Origin: Acidovorax_G lacteus
GTDB taxonomy: Bacteria > Pseudomonadota > Gammaproteobacteria > Burkholderiales > Burkholderiaceae_C
Reading direction: 5' to 3'
Length of the DNA: 64,000 nt
Assembly: GCF_039540375.1 (NCBI RefSeq)
Contig: NZ_BAABEX010000011.1
Coordinates: forward strand, 62,001-126,000
Made by a program: the position numbers and the translations under genes
Shown: positions 25,431 through 34,355 of the stretch, piece after piece
Layout of the letters: each line of letters starts with the position of its first letter
Position numbering within the stretch: position 1 is the first letter of the stretch
Notes under the pieces: model-generated
Told to the model about the DNA's origin: nothing
The model's input: only the letters and a program-made list of their open reading frames with translations
Databases searched by the model: none

Positions 25431-26504
25431 ATGAAGTTCGTTGATGAAGCCTTTATCGATATCGCCGCTGGAGACGGGGGCAACGGCTGCGTCTCGTTCC
25501 GCCATGAAAAGTACAAAGAGTTCGGCGGTCCCAACGGCGGCGACGGCGGCCGCGGTGGCCATGTGTTTGCCGTGGCAGACCCGAATCTGAACACGCTGGT
25601 GGACTATCGCTACACCCGCCGCTTCGAGGCCAAGCGCGGCGAACACGGCATGGGATCGGATATGTTTGGCGCTGCGGGTGACGACATCACGCTCAAGATG
25701 CCCGTGGGCACCATCATCACCGACGCCGAGACCGGTGAGGTGCTGTACGAATTATTGAATGCTGGAGAGGTCATCACCATTGCCAAGGGCGGTGATGGCG
25801 GCTACGGCAACCTGCGCTTCAAGAGCGCCATCAACCGCGCACCGCGCCAGAAAACGCCCGGCTGGCCGGGCGAGCGCAAGAGCCTCAAGCTCGAACTCAA
25901 GGTACTGGCCGATGTGGGCCTGCTGGGCATGCCCAACGCGGGCAAGTCCACCTTCATCGCCGCGGTGTCGAACGCGCGGCCCAAGATTGCCGACTATCCC
26001 TTCACCACATTGCACCCCAACCTGGGCGTGGTGCGCGTCGGGCCTGAGCAGAGCTTTGTGGTGGCTGATATCCCGGGGCTGATCGAGGGGGCCTCTGAAG
26101 GAGCGGGGCTCGGGCACCAGTTCCTGCGCCATCTGCAGCGCACCCGGCTGCTGCTGCACATCGTGGATCTAGCGCCGTTTGATGATGCGGTGGATCCTGT
26201 GGCGCAGGCCAAGGCCATCGTGGGCGAACTCAAAAAGTACGACGCAGCGCTGTATGAAAAACCGCGCTGGCTTGTGCTCAACAAGCTCGACATGGTGCCT
26301 GCTGAAGAGCGCGCAGCCCGCGTGAAGGATTTCGTCAAACGCTTCAAGTGGAAGGGGCCGGTGTTCGAAATCTCGGCGCTGACCCGCGAGGGCTGCGAGA
26401 CGCTGATCCGTGCGATTTATGATCACGTCCAGGCCGAGCAGCGCGCCGCCCAGGCGCCGGCCGAAGTGGATCCACGTTTCGTGGATGTTCCGCCCGAATC
26501 CTGA
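25431..26504 (+). CDS. obgE: GTPase Obg/CgtA
   Basis: ObgE is an essential GTPase that acts in late 50S ribosome assembly and the stringent response. The 357-residue protein has the glycine-rich Obg fold (residues 1-158, with GDGGNGCVSFRHEKY near the start) and the GTPase domain with GMPNAGKSTF as G1, DIPGLIEGA as G3 and NKLDMV as G4. The C-terminal extension is short, as in other betaproteobacteria. TACACT at 25416-25421 is a possible -10 element only 9 bases before the ATG, so the leader may be extremely short. Copy 3 of the intergenic repeat begins immediately after the stop. Confidence 0.97.
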   Translation: MKFVDEAFIDIAAGDGGNGCVSFRHEKYKEFGGPNGGDGGRGGHVFAVADPNLNTLVDYRYTRRFEAKRGEHGMGSDMFGAAGDDITLKMPVGTIITDAETGEVLYELLNAGEVITIAKGGDGGYGNLRFKSAINRAPRQKTPGWPGERKSLKLELKVLADVGLLGMPNAGKSTFIAAVSNARPKIADYPFTTLHPNLGVVRVGPEQSFVVADIPGLIEGASEGAGLGHQFLRHLQRTRLLLHIVDLAPFDDAVDPVAQAKAIVGELKKYDAALYEKPRWLVLNKLDMVPAEERAARVKDFVKRFKWKGPVFEISALTREGCETLIRAIYDHVQAEQRAAQAPAEVDPRFVDVPPES

Positions 26505-26560
26505 TTTGCTATTGTTTTGATAGCTGCTCGTGCTTGCTTTCTAAGCACAAGCGGCCTTTT
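26505..26560 (+). repeat. Intergenic two-hairpin repeat, copy 3
   Basis: The copy starts at the base after the obgE stop and ends 11 bases before the proB start. GCTAT and ATAGC flank a T-rich loop; GCTCGTGCTT pairs imperfectly with AAGCACAAGC. The GGCC tail is present. Confidence 0.9.
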
Positions 26561-26571
26561 TCATCGAATCC

Positions 26572-27714
26572 ATGGTTTCCAGCGTATTGCGCGATGCACG
26601 CCGCATCGTGGTCAAGGTCGGCTCCAGTCTTGTCACCAACGAAGGCCGTGGCCTGGACGAGGCGGCCATCGGCGAATGGTGCCGCCAGCTTGCAGCTTTG
26701 GTGCGAGGTGCCGACGGCACGTCGCGCGAGGTGGTCATGGTGTCGAGCGGTGCGATTGCCGAGGGCATGAAGCGCCTGGGCTGGAGCACCCGTCCGAGCG
26801 AGGTGCACGAGCTGCAGGCCGCCGCCGCCGTGGGCCAGATGGGCCTTGCGCAGATGTACGAAACCAAGCTGCGCGAGCAGGGCGTGGGCAGTGCCCAGGT
26901 GCTGCTCACGCATGCCGACCTGGCCGACCGCGAGCGCTACCTGAATGCGCGCTCCACGCTGCTTACGCTGTTGCGCCTGGGCGTGGTGCCGGTCATCAAT
27001 GAAAACGACACGGTCGTCAACGACGAGATCAAGTTCGGTGACAACGACACGCTGGGCGCGCTCGTGGCCAACCTCGTCGAGGCCGACGCGCTGGTGATCC
27101 TGACCGATCAGAAGGGCCTGTACACCGCCGATCCGCGGCGCGACCCCACCGCCACCTTTGTGCACGAAGCCAAAGCGGGTGACCCCACGCTCGAAGCCAT
27201 GGCAGGGGGCGCAGGCTCCAGCATTGGCAAGGGCGGGATGATCACCAAGATTCTTGCGGCCAAGCGTGCGGCGGGTTCTGGCGCATCCACCGTGATCGCC
27301 TGGGGCCGCGAGCACGACGTACTGTTGCGCCTGGTGGCTGGCGACGCCATCGGCACGCTGCTGGTGGCCCAGACCGCCAAGAAGCAGGCCCGCAAGCAGT
27401 GGATGGCCGACCACCTGCAACTGCGCGGTGCCGTGACCGTGGACGCCGGTGCCGCCGCCAAGGTGCGCGACGAAGGCAAGAGCCTGCTGCCCATCGGTAT
27501 GACGGGGGTGGAGGGCGACTTTGCACGGGGCGATGTGATCGCCGTGCGCGGGCCCGACGGCGTGGAAATTGCGCGAGGGCTGGCCAACTACGCCAGCGCC
27601 GAGGCGCGCTTGCTGTGCCGCCGTGCCTCCGGCGAGTTCGAGCGTCTATTGGGCTATAGCGCCGAACCTGAGATGGTGCACCGCGACAACATGGTGCTCA
27701 CGCAACAAGCCTGA
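26572..27714 (+). CDS. proB: Glutamate 5-kinase
   Basis: ProB makes gamma-glutamyl phosphate, the first step of proline synthesis, and is feedback-inhibited by proline. The 380-residue product has the amino-acid kinase domain (RIVVKVGSSLVTNE at about residues 10-23, VINENDTVVND and GDNDTLGALVA in the active site) and a C-terminal PUA domain (about residues 285-370). No ribosome site is visible before the ATG because the intergenic repeat fills the gap. proA is not in the window. Confidence 0.96.
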   Translation: MVSSVLRDARRIVVKVGSSLVTNEGRGLDEAAIGEWCRQLAALVRGADGTSREVVMVSSGAIAEGMKRLGWSTRPSEVHELQAAAAVGQMGLAQMYETKLREQGVGSAQVLLTHADLADRERYLNARSTLLTLLRLGVVPVINENDTVVNDEIKFGDNDTLGALVANLVEADALVILTDQKGLYTADPRRDPTATFVHEAKAGDPTLEAMAGGAGSSIGKGGMITKILAAKRAAGSGASTVIAWGREHDVLLRLVAGDAIGTLLVAQTAKKQARKQWMADHLQLRGAVTVDAGAAAKVRDEGKSLLPIGMTGVEGDFARGDVIAVRGPDGVEIARGLANYASAEARLLCRRASGEFERLLGYSAEPEMVHRDNMVLTQQA

Positions 27715-28071
27715 ACGGCTGGGCCGCAGCGTGCTGCGGCCTCATGCTGCCCCCTGCGGTGCATGGCGGCACCACTACTCAAAGCCCGTGCCCGCAGCGG
27801 AGCGCCAAGCGAACCGAAGCGCTGCCAAGGCCCCACAGGCAGTAGGTTGGCATGCGTGGGTACGTTCAGAACCTTGGCTTGCTGGTACAAAGGCACAAGG
27901 CCGCTGGCCCAAGGATTGCGGTTTTTGCGCAGCGCAGGCAGCACGGGGTGTATGCGTTTCGTGGCCGTACGCACTGTCACCGTGAGCCCGGCAGCTCTGC
28001 CGGGTAAGGCAGAGGCTGCTGGCGACCGCCTTGCATGTTGAAGTCAGTGCGCGATGGCCATCATCTGGCCG
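27715..28071. other. Gap between converging proB and rppH without a supported gene
   Basis: The stretch holds two hairpins: GCCGCAG with CTGCGGC near 27725-27742, just after proB, and CCCGGCAG with CTGCCGGG at 27987-28004, on the rppH side. Neither has a U-tract, but their positions fit transcript ends for the two converging genes. Short open frames here have no ribosome site or recognisable domain. Confidence 0.5.
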
Positions 28072-28740
28072 TCAACGCGTGGGCGTCGGCCCGCCCGGAG
28101 CCTCCAGCGGGGCCGGCATGCTGTTCTGCGGGTCGGGATCGAAACTTGCGCCCGGGGGCATTTCCATGCCGGGGTGTACGAGCATGGAATGCGGTCGTTG
28201 TGGGGAGCCGTGGCCGTCGTGCTCGCGGGCGCGCATGCCGCTGCGCAGATAGCGATTGCGTTGTTCGTGGCGGGGCAGGTAACGGGCCAGTTCGGTCAGC
28301 GCCATTTCATAGACGCCGCGCTTGAACTCCACCACCACGTCCAGCGGCACCCAGTAATCGTTCCAACGCCAAGCGTCGAACTCGGGGTGGTCGGTGGCGC
28401 GAAGGTTCAGATCCCAGTCGTGGCCCAGCAGTTGCAGCAGGTACCAGATTTGCTTCTGGCCCTTGTAGTGGCCGCGTGCATCGCGGCGGATGTACCGGTC
28501 AGGCACCTCGTAGCGCAACCAGTCCCGCGTACGGGCCACCACGCGCACCTGGCTTGGCTGCAGCCCCACCTCTTCGTGCAGTTCGCGGAACATGGCCTGC
28601 TCGGGGGATTCGCCCCGGTCAATGCCACCCTGCGGAAACTGCCAGCTGTGGGTGCGGATGCGCTTGCCCCAGAACACCTGGTTCTTGTGGTTGAGCAGGA
28701 TGATGCCGACGTTCGGCCGAAAGCCGTCCCGGTCAAGCAT
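28072..28740 (-). CDS. rppH: RNA pyrophosphohydrolase
   Basis: RppH removes pyrophosphate from the 5' end of mRNA and so starts RNase E-dependent decay. The 222-residue product has the NUDIX box GGIDRGESPEQAMFRELHEE (about residues 38-57), the N-terminal MLDRDGFRPNVGIIL, and the FPQGG lead-in. About 50 residues of Pro-rich, disordered tail follow the domain, which is common in betaproteobacteria and absent in E. coli. It is divergent from proS. Confidence 0.94.
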   Translation of the reverse strand: MLDRDGFRPNVGIILLNHKNQVFWGKRIRTHSWQFPQGGIDRGESPEQAMFRELHEEVGLQPSQVRVVARTRDWLRYEVPDRYIRRDARGHYKGQKQIWYLLQLLGHDWDLNLRATDHPEFDAWRWNDYWVPLDVVVEFKRGVYEMALTELARYLPRHEQRNRYLRSGMRAREHDGHGSPQRPHSMLVHPGMEMPPGASFDPDPQNSMPAPLEAPGGPTPTR

Positions 28741-28838
28741 AATCTAACCCCAAATTTTGAAACTGGATCCATTATGCACGCGGCATGCCGTGCGACAAGA
28801 GGACCAGTCTGGACCGGATCGCTTCCGCGCACTCTCCC

Positions 28839-30584
28839 ATGAAAGCCACCCAATTCCTGATTTCGACCCTCAAGGAGGCCCCGGCCGACGCCGAAGTGGT
28901 CAGCCACCAGCTCATGATGCGCGCAGGCATGATCCGCAAGCTCGGCGCGGGCATCTACAACTACATGCCCATGGGCCTGCGCGTGATCCGCAAGGTCGAG
29001 GCCATCGTGCGCGAGGAAATGAATCGCGCCGGGGCCGTGGAGCTGACCATGCCTGTGGTGCAACCGGCTGAGTTGTGGCAAGAAACCGGCCGTTTCGAGA
29101 AGATGGGCCCCGAGCTGCTGCGCATCCAGGACCGCCATGGCCGTGACTTCATCGTGCAGCCCACCAGCGAGGAAGTGATCACCGACATTGCCCGCCAGGA
29201 GTTGCGCAGCTACAAGCAGTTGCCCAAGAATCTGTACCAGATCCAGACCAAGTTCCGCGACGAGCGCCGTCCCCGCTTCGGCCTAATGCGGGGGCGCGAA
29301 TTCATCATGAAGGACGCCTACAGCTTCGACCGCGACCAGGTATCCGCCAAGGCCAGCTACCAGGTCATGGCCCAGGCGTACCGCCGCATTTTTGACCGCT
29401 TCGGCCTGCGCTACCGCGCCGTAGCAGCCGACAGTGGTGCCATCGGCGGCGATCTGTCGGAAGAATTCCAGGTGATCGCCTCCACCGGCGAAGACGCCAT
29501 CGTCTACTGCCCGAACAGCGATTACGCGGCCAACATGGAAAAGGCCGAGGCGCTGCCGCCGCAGGGCCCGCGCCCCGCGCCCGCCGAGGCGCTGGTGCGC
29601 ACGCCCACGCCGGGCAAAAGCACCTGCGCCGATGTGGCGGCCCTGCTGGGCGTGCCGCTCGAGCGCACCGTGAAGTCGCTGGTGCTGGCCACCGACGAGA
29701 TCGGTGAGAACGGCGATGTCGTGCGCAGCCAGGTCTGGCTGCTGCTGCTGCGCGGCGACCACGACATGAACGAGATCAAGGTCTCCAAGGTGCCAGGCCT
29801 GAATGTGGGCTTCCGCTTTGCGACCGTGGCCGAGATTGAAGACCACTTTGGCTGCAAGCCCGGCTATCTGGGCCCCATCGGCCTGAAGAAGCCGGTGCGC
29901 ATCGTGGCCGACCGCGAGGTGGCCGTGATGGCCGACTGGATCTGCGGCGGCAACGAGGTGGACGTGCACCTGACCGGCGTGAACTGGGGCCGCGACCTGC
30001 CCGAGCCGGAACTGGTGGCCGACCTGCGCAACGTGCTGGCGGGCGACCGCTCGCCCGACGGCGCAGGCGAACTCGCAATCGAGCGCGGCATCGAAGTCGG
30101 CCATGTGTTCTACCTGGGCACCAAGTACAGCAAGGCCATGAATGCGACCTTCCTGGGCGAAGACGGCAAGCCCGCGTTCTTCGAGATGGGTTGCTACGGC
30201 ATCGGCGTCACGCGCCTGCCGGCGGCGGCCATCGAGCAGAACCACGATGAGCGCGGCATTATCTGGCCCGACGCGATTGCACCGTTCACCGTGGTGGTCT
30301 GCCCCATCGGCATGGACCGCAGCGCCGATGTGAAGGCAGCCGCCGAAACGCTCTACGGCGACCTGCTGGCCGCTGGTGTGGATGTGATTCTTGACGACCG
30401 TGGCGAGCGCCCGGGCGCGATGTTTGCCGACTGGGAGCTGATCGGTGTGCCGCACCGCGTGACGATTGGCGACAAGAACCTCAAGGACGGTCTGGTCGAA
30501 TACCAGCACCGCCGCGACGCAGCGGCCACCAAGGTGGCCGTGGCCGACATCCTGGCCCACCTCAAGGGCCGCATGGCCGTATGA
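28839..30584 (+). CDS. proS: Prolyl-tRNA synthetase (bacterial type with editing domain)
   Basis: ProS charges tRNA-Pro and edits mischarged alanine. The 581-residue protein begins MKATQFLISTLKEAP, has class II motif 1 and motif 2 (RDERRPRFGLMRGREFIMKD), the INS editing domain inserted at about residues 225-405 and the C-terminal anticodon-binding domain. The start at 28839 matches relatives; the frame is open upstream by 18 codons without homology-like content. The stop overlaps the start of the following lytic transglycosylase by 4 bases (ATGA), so the two are translationally linked. Confidence 0.96.
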   Translation: MKATQFLISTLKEAPADAEVVSHQLMMRAGMIRKLGAGIYNYMPMGLRVIRKVEAIVREEMNRAGAVELTMPVVQPAELWQETGRFEKMGPELLRIQDRHGRDFIVQPTSEEVITDIARQELRSYKQLPKNLYQIQTKFRDERRPRFGLMRGREFIMKDAYSFDRDQVSAKASYQVMAQAYRRIFDRFGLRYRAVAADSGAIGGDLSEEFQVIASTGEDAIVYCPNSDYAANMEKAEALPPQGPRPAPAEALVRTPTPGKSTCADVAALLGVPLERTVKSLVLATDEIGENGDVVRSQVWLLLLRGDHDMNEIKVSKVPGLNVGFRFATVAEIEDHFGCKPGYLGPIGLKKPVRIVADREVAVMADWICGGNEVDVHLTGVNWGRDLPEPELVADLRNVLAGDRSPDGAGELAIERGIEVGHVFYLGTKYSKAMNATFLGEDGKPAFFEMGCYGIGVTRLPAAAIEQNHDERGIIWPDAIAPFTVVVCPIGMDRSADVKAAAETLYGDLLAAGVDVILDDRGERPGAMFADWELIGVPHRVTIGDKNLKDGLVEYQHRRDAAATKVAVADILAHLKGRMAV

Positions 30585-31216
30585 GCACCCGGGGACTGCT
30601 GACGCGCCGCGCTTGCCTGGCGGCCCTCGCAGCCCCGATCGGGTGGCTGGGGGCCCCGGCGCTGGCCGGCGCCGGGCAACTCGAAGAACCGCTGGCCGAT
30701 TCGGTGCGCACGGCGTTGTCGTCGGCCATTGCCAACCAGGCACCACCCGAGCCCGAATTCTTCACCACCGAGTCGCGCCTGCAGTACCTGCGCTGGCTGG
30801 CCGCGATGAGCGACCGGCTGCGCCGCCGCAAGCCCGATCTGGAGGTGCGCCGCGAGTTCCTGCAGACCGTGTGGTACGAGTCCAAGCGCGCCGGGCTCGA
30901 CGAATCGCTGGTGCTGGGCCTGATCCAGGTCGAAAGCGCCTTCCGCAAGTTCGCCGTGTCCAGCGTGGGCGCACGGGGCTACATGCAGGTGATGCCGTTC
31001 TGGACGCGCGTGATCGGCGATGGCGACGCGGGCAAGCTGTTCCACATGCAGACCAACCTGCGCTTTGGCTGCGTGATCCTGCGCCACTACATGGACCGCG
31101 AACGCGGCGACCTGTTCATGGCCCTGGGCCGCTACAACGGCAGCCGGGGCCGCGCGGTGTACCCCGACGCCGTGTTTGCCGCGCAGCGCAACTGGCTGTT
31201 CAACCACCGCGCCTGA
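30581..31216 (+). CDS. Lytic transglycosylase (SLT domain)
   Basis: The 211-residue product is an exported lytic transglycosylase that cuts peptidoglycan glycan strands. Glu118 in LIQVESAF is the predicted catalytic acid, and the GARGYMQVMP block and a C-terminal ALGRYNGS element complete the SLT fold. The N-terminus has TRRACLAAL followed by a hydrophobic stretch; the Arg-Arg pair could make it a Tat substrate, but a Sec signal is also possible. Unlike the large Slt70 it has no helical superhelix domain. It overlaps proS by 4 bases. Confidence 0.9.
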   Translation: MSTRGLLTRRACLAALAAPIGWLGAPALAGAGQLEEPLADSVRTALSSAIANQAPPEPEFFTTESRLQYLRWLAAMSDRLRRRKPDLEVRREFLQTVWYESKRAGLDESLVLGLIQVESAFRKFAVSSVGARGYMQVMPFWTRVIGDGDAGKLFHMQTNLRFGCVILRHYMDRERGDLFMALGRYNGSRGRAVYPDAVFAAQRNWLFNHRA

Positions 31217-31271
31217 GCGTTGTGGGGCGGCGCGTGGCGCGTTGCCCGTTGCCTGCGGTGGCCGGTGCGGC

Positions 31272-32594
31272 CTATGCTGCTGCGTCGGGCGCGGCAGGCG
31301 CCGCGCTCTCGCCCAGGCGTGTGACCATCACCTGGTCGATGCGGTAGCTGTCCACGTCCAGCACTTCGAAGCGGTAGCCGCCCCAGGTCACGGTGTCGGT
31401 GCGCCGGGGCACGCGGCGCAGCATCACCATCAAGAAACCCGCCAGCGTCTCGTACTCGCCTTCCTGCGGCAGGGTGTCCAGGTCGAGTGCGCGCAGCACG
31501 TCCGTCACGGGGGTCACGCCGTCGATCAGCCACGAGTTTTCGTCGCGGCGCACGATCTGCTCCTCGTCGGGCGTGCTCACCAGATCGCCCATCACGGTGC
31601 TCATCACGTCGTTCAGGGTGACCACGCCCACCACCAGGCTGTATTCGTTGACGATGACGGCAAAGTCCTCGTGCACCTGGCGGAACTGCTCCAGCACCTC
31701 GGCCAGCGTGAGCCGGTCGGGCACGATCAGCACCTTGCGCACGAGCTGGTCGTCCTTGAGCGAAATCGGCTGGTTGTTCAGCACGCGCTGGAACAGGTCT
31801 TTGGCATCGACATAGCCCACCACATGGTCGATGTCGCCTTCGCAGACCGGGTAGGTCGAGAACGGCTCGGCCGCGATGCGCGCGCGGATCACCGAGTCCG
31901 GGTCGTCGCGCAAAAAGAAGGCCACGCGGTCGCGTGGCGACATGGCCGTGGCCACCGTACGGCTGTCCAGCTCGAACACGTTGGCAATCACCTGCTGCTC
32001 GCGCTCGGCCAGCACGCCCGCGCGGGCACCGGCTTCCATCATGGCCAGGATGTCGTCCGAGGTCACGCGCTCGTCGCGCAGCGACGAGAGCCCGAACAGC
32101 CGGAACAGCGCGTCGGCCCCGCGGCTGTAGAACACCACCACTGGATGCAGCAGCGTGGTCAGCAGCGCCATGGGCGGCGCCAGGCGCAGCACCACGCGCT
32201 CGGGGTTGGCCATGCCCAGCCGCTTGGGAAACAGGTCGGCAAACAGGATGAACAGCGACGTGACGACCGCGAACGAGCCCAGAAAGCCCACCGTGTCGGC
32301 CGTGGATGCAGGCAGCCACCATTGCAGCACGCCCGTGAAATGCGGGCTTAAAGCGCCTTCGCCCACGATACCGCCGAGGATGGCCACGGCGTTCTGCCCG
32401 ACCTGCACCACGGTGAAGTAGTCGCCCGGCTGCTCCTGCATGCGCAGCACGCGCTCGGCCCGTGGGTCCCCTTCGTCCGCCATCTGCCGCAGCCGCAGGC
32501 GGCGCGCGGCCGCCAGCGAGATTTCTGCCATGGAAAAAAAGGCGCTGGTTGCGATCAGCAACCCGATGACGAAAAGGCTCTGGGTCAGGGTCAT
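31272..32594 (-). CDS. CNNM/CBS-domain membrane protein (HlyC/CorC family)
   Basis: Members of this family are often called hemolysins, but the better supported role is magnesium or cobalt transport or efflux. The 440-residue product has an N-terminal CNNM (DUF21) membrane domain with about four helices (residues 5-150), a pair of CBS domains (about 210-330) and a C-terminal CorC/HlyC domain (about 345-425). The start at 32594 is just before the first membrane helix; the frame stays open upstream without protein-like features. It is the last gene of a minus-strand pair with the AAA+ ATPase, separated by 162 bases. Confidence 0.88.
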   Translation of the reverse strand: MTLTQSLFVIGLLIATSAFFSMAEISLAAARRLRLRQMADEGDPRAERVLRMQEQPGDYFTVVQVGQNAVAILGGIVGEGALSPHFTGVLQWWLPASTADTVGFLGSFAVVTSLFILFADLFPKRLGMANPERVVLRLAPPMALLTTLLHPVVVFYSRGADALFRLFGLSSLRDERVTSDDILAMMEAGARAGVLAEREQQVIANVFELDSRTVATAMSPRDRVAFFLRDDPDSVIRARIAAEPFSTYPVCEGDIDHVVGYVDAKDLFQRVLNNQPISLKDDQLVRKVLIVPDRLTLAEVLEQFRQVHEDFAVIVNEYSLVVGVVTLNDVMSTVMGDLVSTPDEEQIVRRDENSWLIDGVTPVTDVLRALDLDTLPQEGEYETLAGFLMVMLRRVPRRTDTVTWGGYRFEVLDVDSYRIDQVMVTRLGESAAPAAPDAAA

Positions 32595-32756
32595 GTAGGA
32601 AAGGCGAGCGGGGCGCATGGCCCCAATGCCACCAAGTGTATCTGCGGCCCCGCGCCGCGCGTGGGGCGGGCCTGCACAGTGCAGGGCTGTCCGGCCCCGT
32701 GCGCACCCTGGCGGGGGCGGCGCATCCCCCACCGGCAGGGCGGCCCCGCCCGGGCG

Positions 32757-33764
32757 CTATTGCAGAAAGCCAATGCGCGACTTGTGGCCGTGTGGGCGTG
32801 GCAGGTCGGCCACCTCGACGGTGCTGCGCCGCTCCAGCCGGGCGTTGCCAAAGCCGGTCATGAGTGCGCGGCGCATCTCGCGCGGGGGCATCGGGGCCAG
32901 CACATCCAGCACGTCGGGCAAGGGGTCCGGGTCCACGAGCCGACCCCAGTCGTGCGCGGCGCGGATGCTGGCGTACAGGTTGCGCGCAATGCGGCGGCCC
33001 TGGTCCAGCGTGGGCGCCTCGACCTCGAACACGTTCATGCGGTTGAGGATGGGCTCGGGGATGCCGCGTACGTCGTTGGCCGTGGTGATCCAGATCACCT
33101 GGCTGGCGTCGATGGCCACCTCGGCAAACTCGTCGGTGAAGGCCTGGGCGGTGTCGTGTTCGAGCAGGCTGTACAGCGCGCCCAGCGGGTCGTACTGCGC
33201 GTCGCCGCTGGCCTTGTCGATCTCGTCCACCACGATGACGGGGTTGGCGTATTCGCCGTCCACCAGGGCTTCAAACACCTTGCCCGGGCGCGCACCCTTC
33301 CACTGGCTCGATGAGCCCGACAGCAGCCACCCGGCCGTCATCGAGCTCATGGGCAGCAGGTTCATGCCCGTGCCCAGCAGGTCGGCCAGCTGACGCGCAA
33401 AGTGCGTTTTGCCGATGCCCGGCGGGCCCAGCAGCAGCATGGGCGTGACTTCCAGGCCGTCGCGGCTGTCCTGCGCCAGCGCCACGTGGCGGCGCACGTC
33501 GTCCAGCACTTCGGTGAAGTTGGGGAGTTGTTCGTACAGATCGTCCATGTCGGGCACGCCCGAGGGCTTGACCTGGAAGCGCTCGGGCCCGCGCTCGAGC
33601 ATGCGCTCGTACACCGCGCGCAGGTTCTCGTATTCGCGCTGGTTGCCGGCCTCCTGCAGCTTGGCGAGCTTGCGCTCGACATCGCCCGGGTGGAACACAC
33701 TGCGCATCTGGGCCAGCGGCAGGCGCATGGGGGCAGACTGGGGAACGAGGCTGTGGCGGCTCAT
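32757..33764 (-). CDS. AAA+ ATPase, Lon/MoxR-like, no protease domain
   Basis: The 335-residue product is one AAA+ module with Walker A GPPGIGKTHF, Walker B VIVVDEIDKAS and sensor-1 ITTAND, preceded by a coiled-coil stretch of about 70 residues (KLAKLQEAGNQREYENLRAV). The pattern resembles the ATPase part of Lon, but the serine protease domain is absent and the protein ends after the C-terminal helical lid. The start at 33764 has an AAGGAG ribosome site. No partner gene that would explain its role is in the window. I cannot name a function. Confidence 0.8.
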   Translation of the reverse strand: MSRHSLVPQSAPMRLPLAQMRSVFHPGDVERKLAKLQEAGNQREYENLRAVYERMLERGPERFQVKPSGVPDMDDLYEQLPNFTEVLDDVRRHVALAQDSRDGLEVTPMLLLGPPGIGKTHFARQLADLLGTGMNLLPMSSMTAGWLLSGSSSQWKGARPGKVFEALVDGEYANPVIVVDEIDKASGDAQYDPLGALYSLLEHDTAQAFTDEFAEVAIDASQVIWITTANDVRGIPEPILNRMNVFEVEAPTLDQGRRIARNLYASIRAAHDWGRLVDPDPLPDVLDVLAPMPPREMRRALMTGFGNARLERRSTVEVADLPRPHGHKSRIGFLQ

Positions 33765-33924
33765 GGCAGGCTCCTTGAACAATCACGGCCGGGGGTGTCC
33801 GGCGATTTCATTCAAGCACACAACATGCCCGGCTTCAATGCCGTGAAAGCCCCAAGCAGCGCCGCTGTGGTGCGTTTGTTTCGCCCGCTGCGCCGCAGGA
33901 CCCGCACCGCTGCCCTGCGGGCGC

Positions 33925-33950
33925 AAAAAAGCCGCCCGCAGGCGGCTTGT
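33925..33950 (-). terminator. Rho-independent terminator after grxD
   Basis: On the minus strand AAGCCGCC, loop TGCG, GGCGGCTT and a run of T bases make a textbook terminator 22 bases after the grxD stop. It closes the hemA-prfA-prmC-grxD cluster. Confidence 0.9.
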
Positions 33951-33971
33951 GGGTGGCTGGGGGGCAGGGCC

Positions 33972-34295
33972 TTACGCGCCGTTGCCCAGCACCTGCTGCA
34001 GCTCACCCGATTCGTACATCTCCATCATGATGTCCGAGCCGCCGATGAACTCGCCCTTCACGTAGAGCTGCGGGATCGTGGGCCAGTTGCTGTATTCCTT
34101 GATGCCCTGGCGGATGGCGTCGTCTTCGAGCACGTTGACGGTGACCAGGCTCTTCGGGTCCACGCCGCTGGCCTTGAGGATCTGCACCGCGCGGCCCGAG
34201 AAGCCGCACATGGGGAAGCTGGCGCTGCCCTTCATGAACAGGACGATGTCGTTGGATTTGACCAGTTGGTCGATGCGTTGCTGGGTGTCGCTCAT
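33972..34295 (-). CDS. grxD: Monothiol glutaredoxin Grx4
   Basis: GrxD coordinates a [2Fe-2S] cluster and is involved in Fe-S cluster transfer. The 107-residue product has the monothiol active site CGFS (Cys30) in FPMCGFSGRA, the VNVLEDDAIRQGIKEYSNWP block and IGGSDI near the C-terminus. It follows prmC by 60 bases with an AGGAGTA ribosome site and is closed by a terminator. This arrangement is common in Burkholderiales. Confidence 0.96.
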   Translation of the reverse strand: MSDTQQRIDQLVKSNDIVLFMKGSASFPMCGFSGRAVQILKASGVDPKSLVTVNVLEDDAIRQGIKEYSNWPTIPQLYVKGEFIGGSDIMMEMYESGELQQVLGNGA

Positions 34296-34355
34296 GGGGT
34301 ACTCCTGTAGGGGCGCGGTCGGCTGCCGAGGCCGTCTGAATCGCGATAGGCGAGA

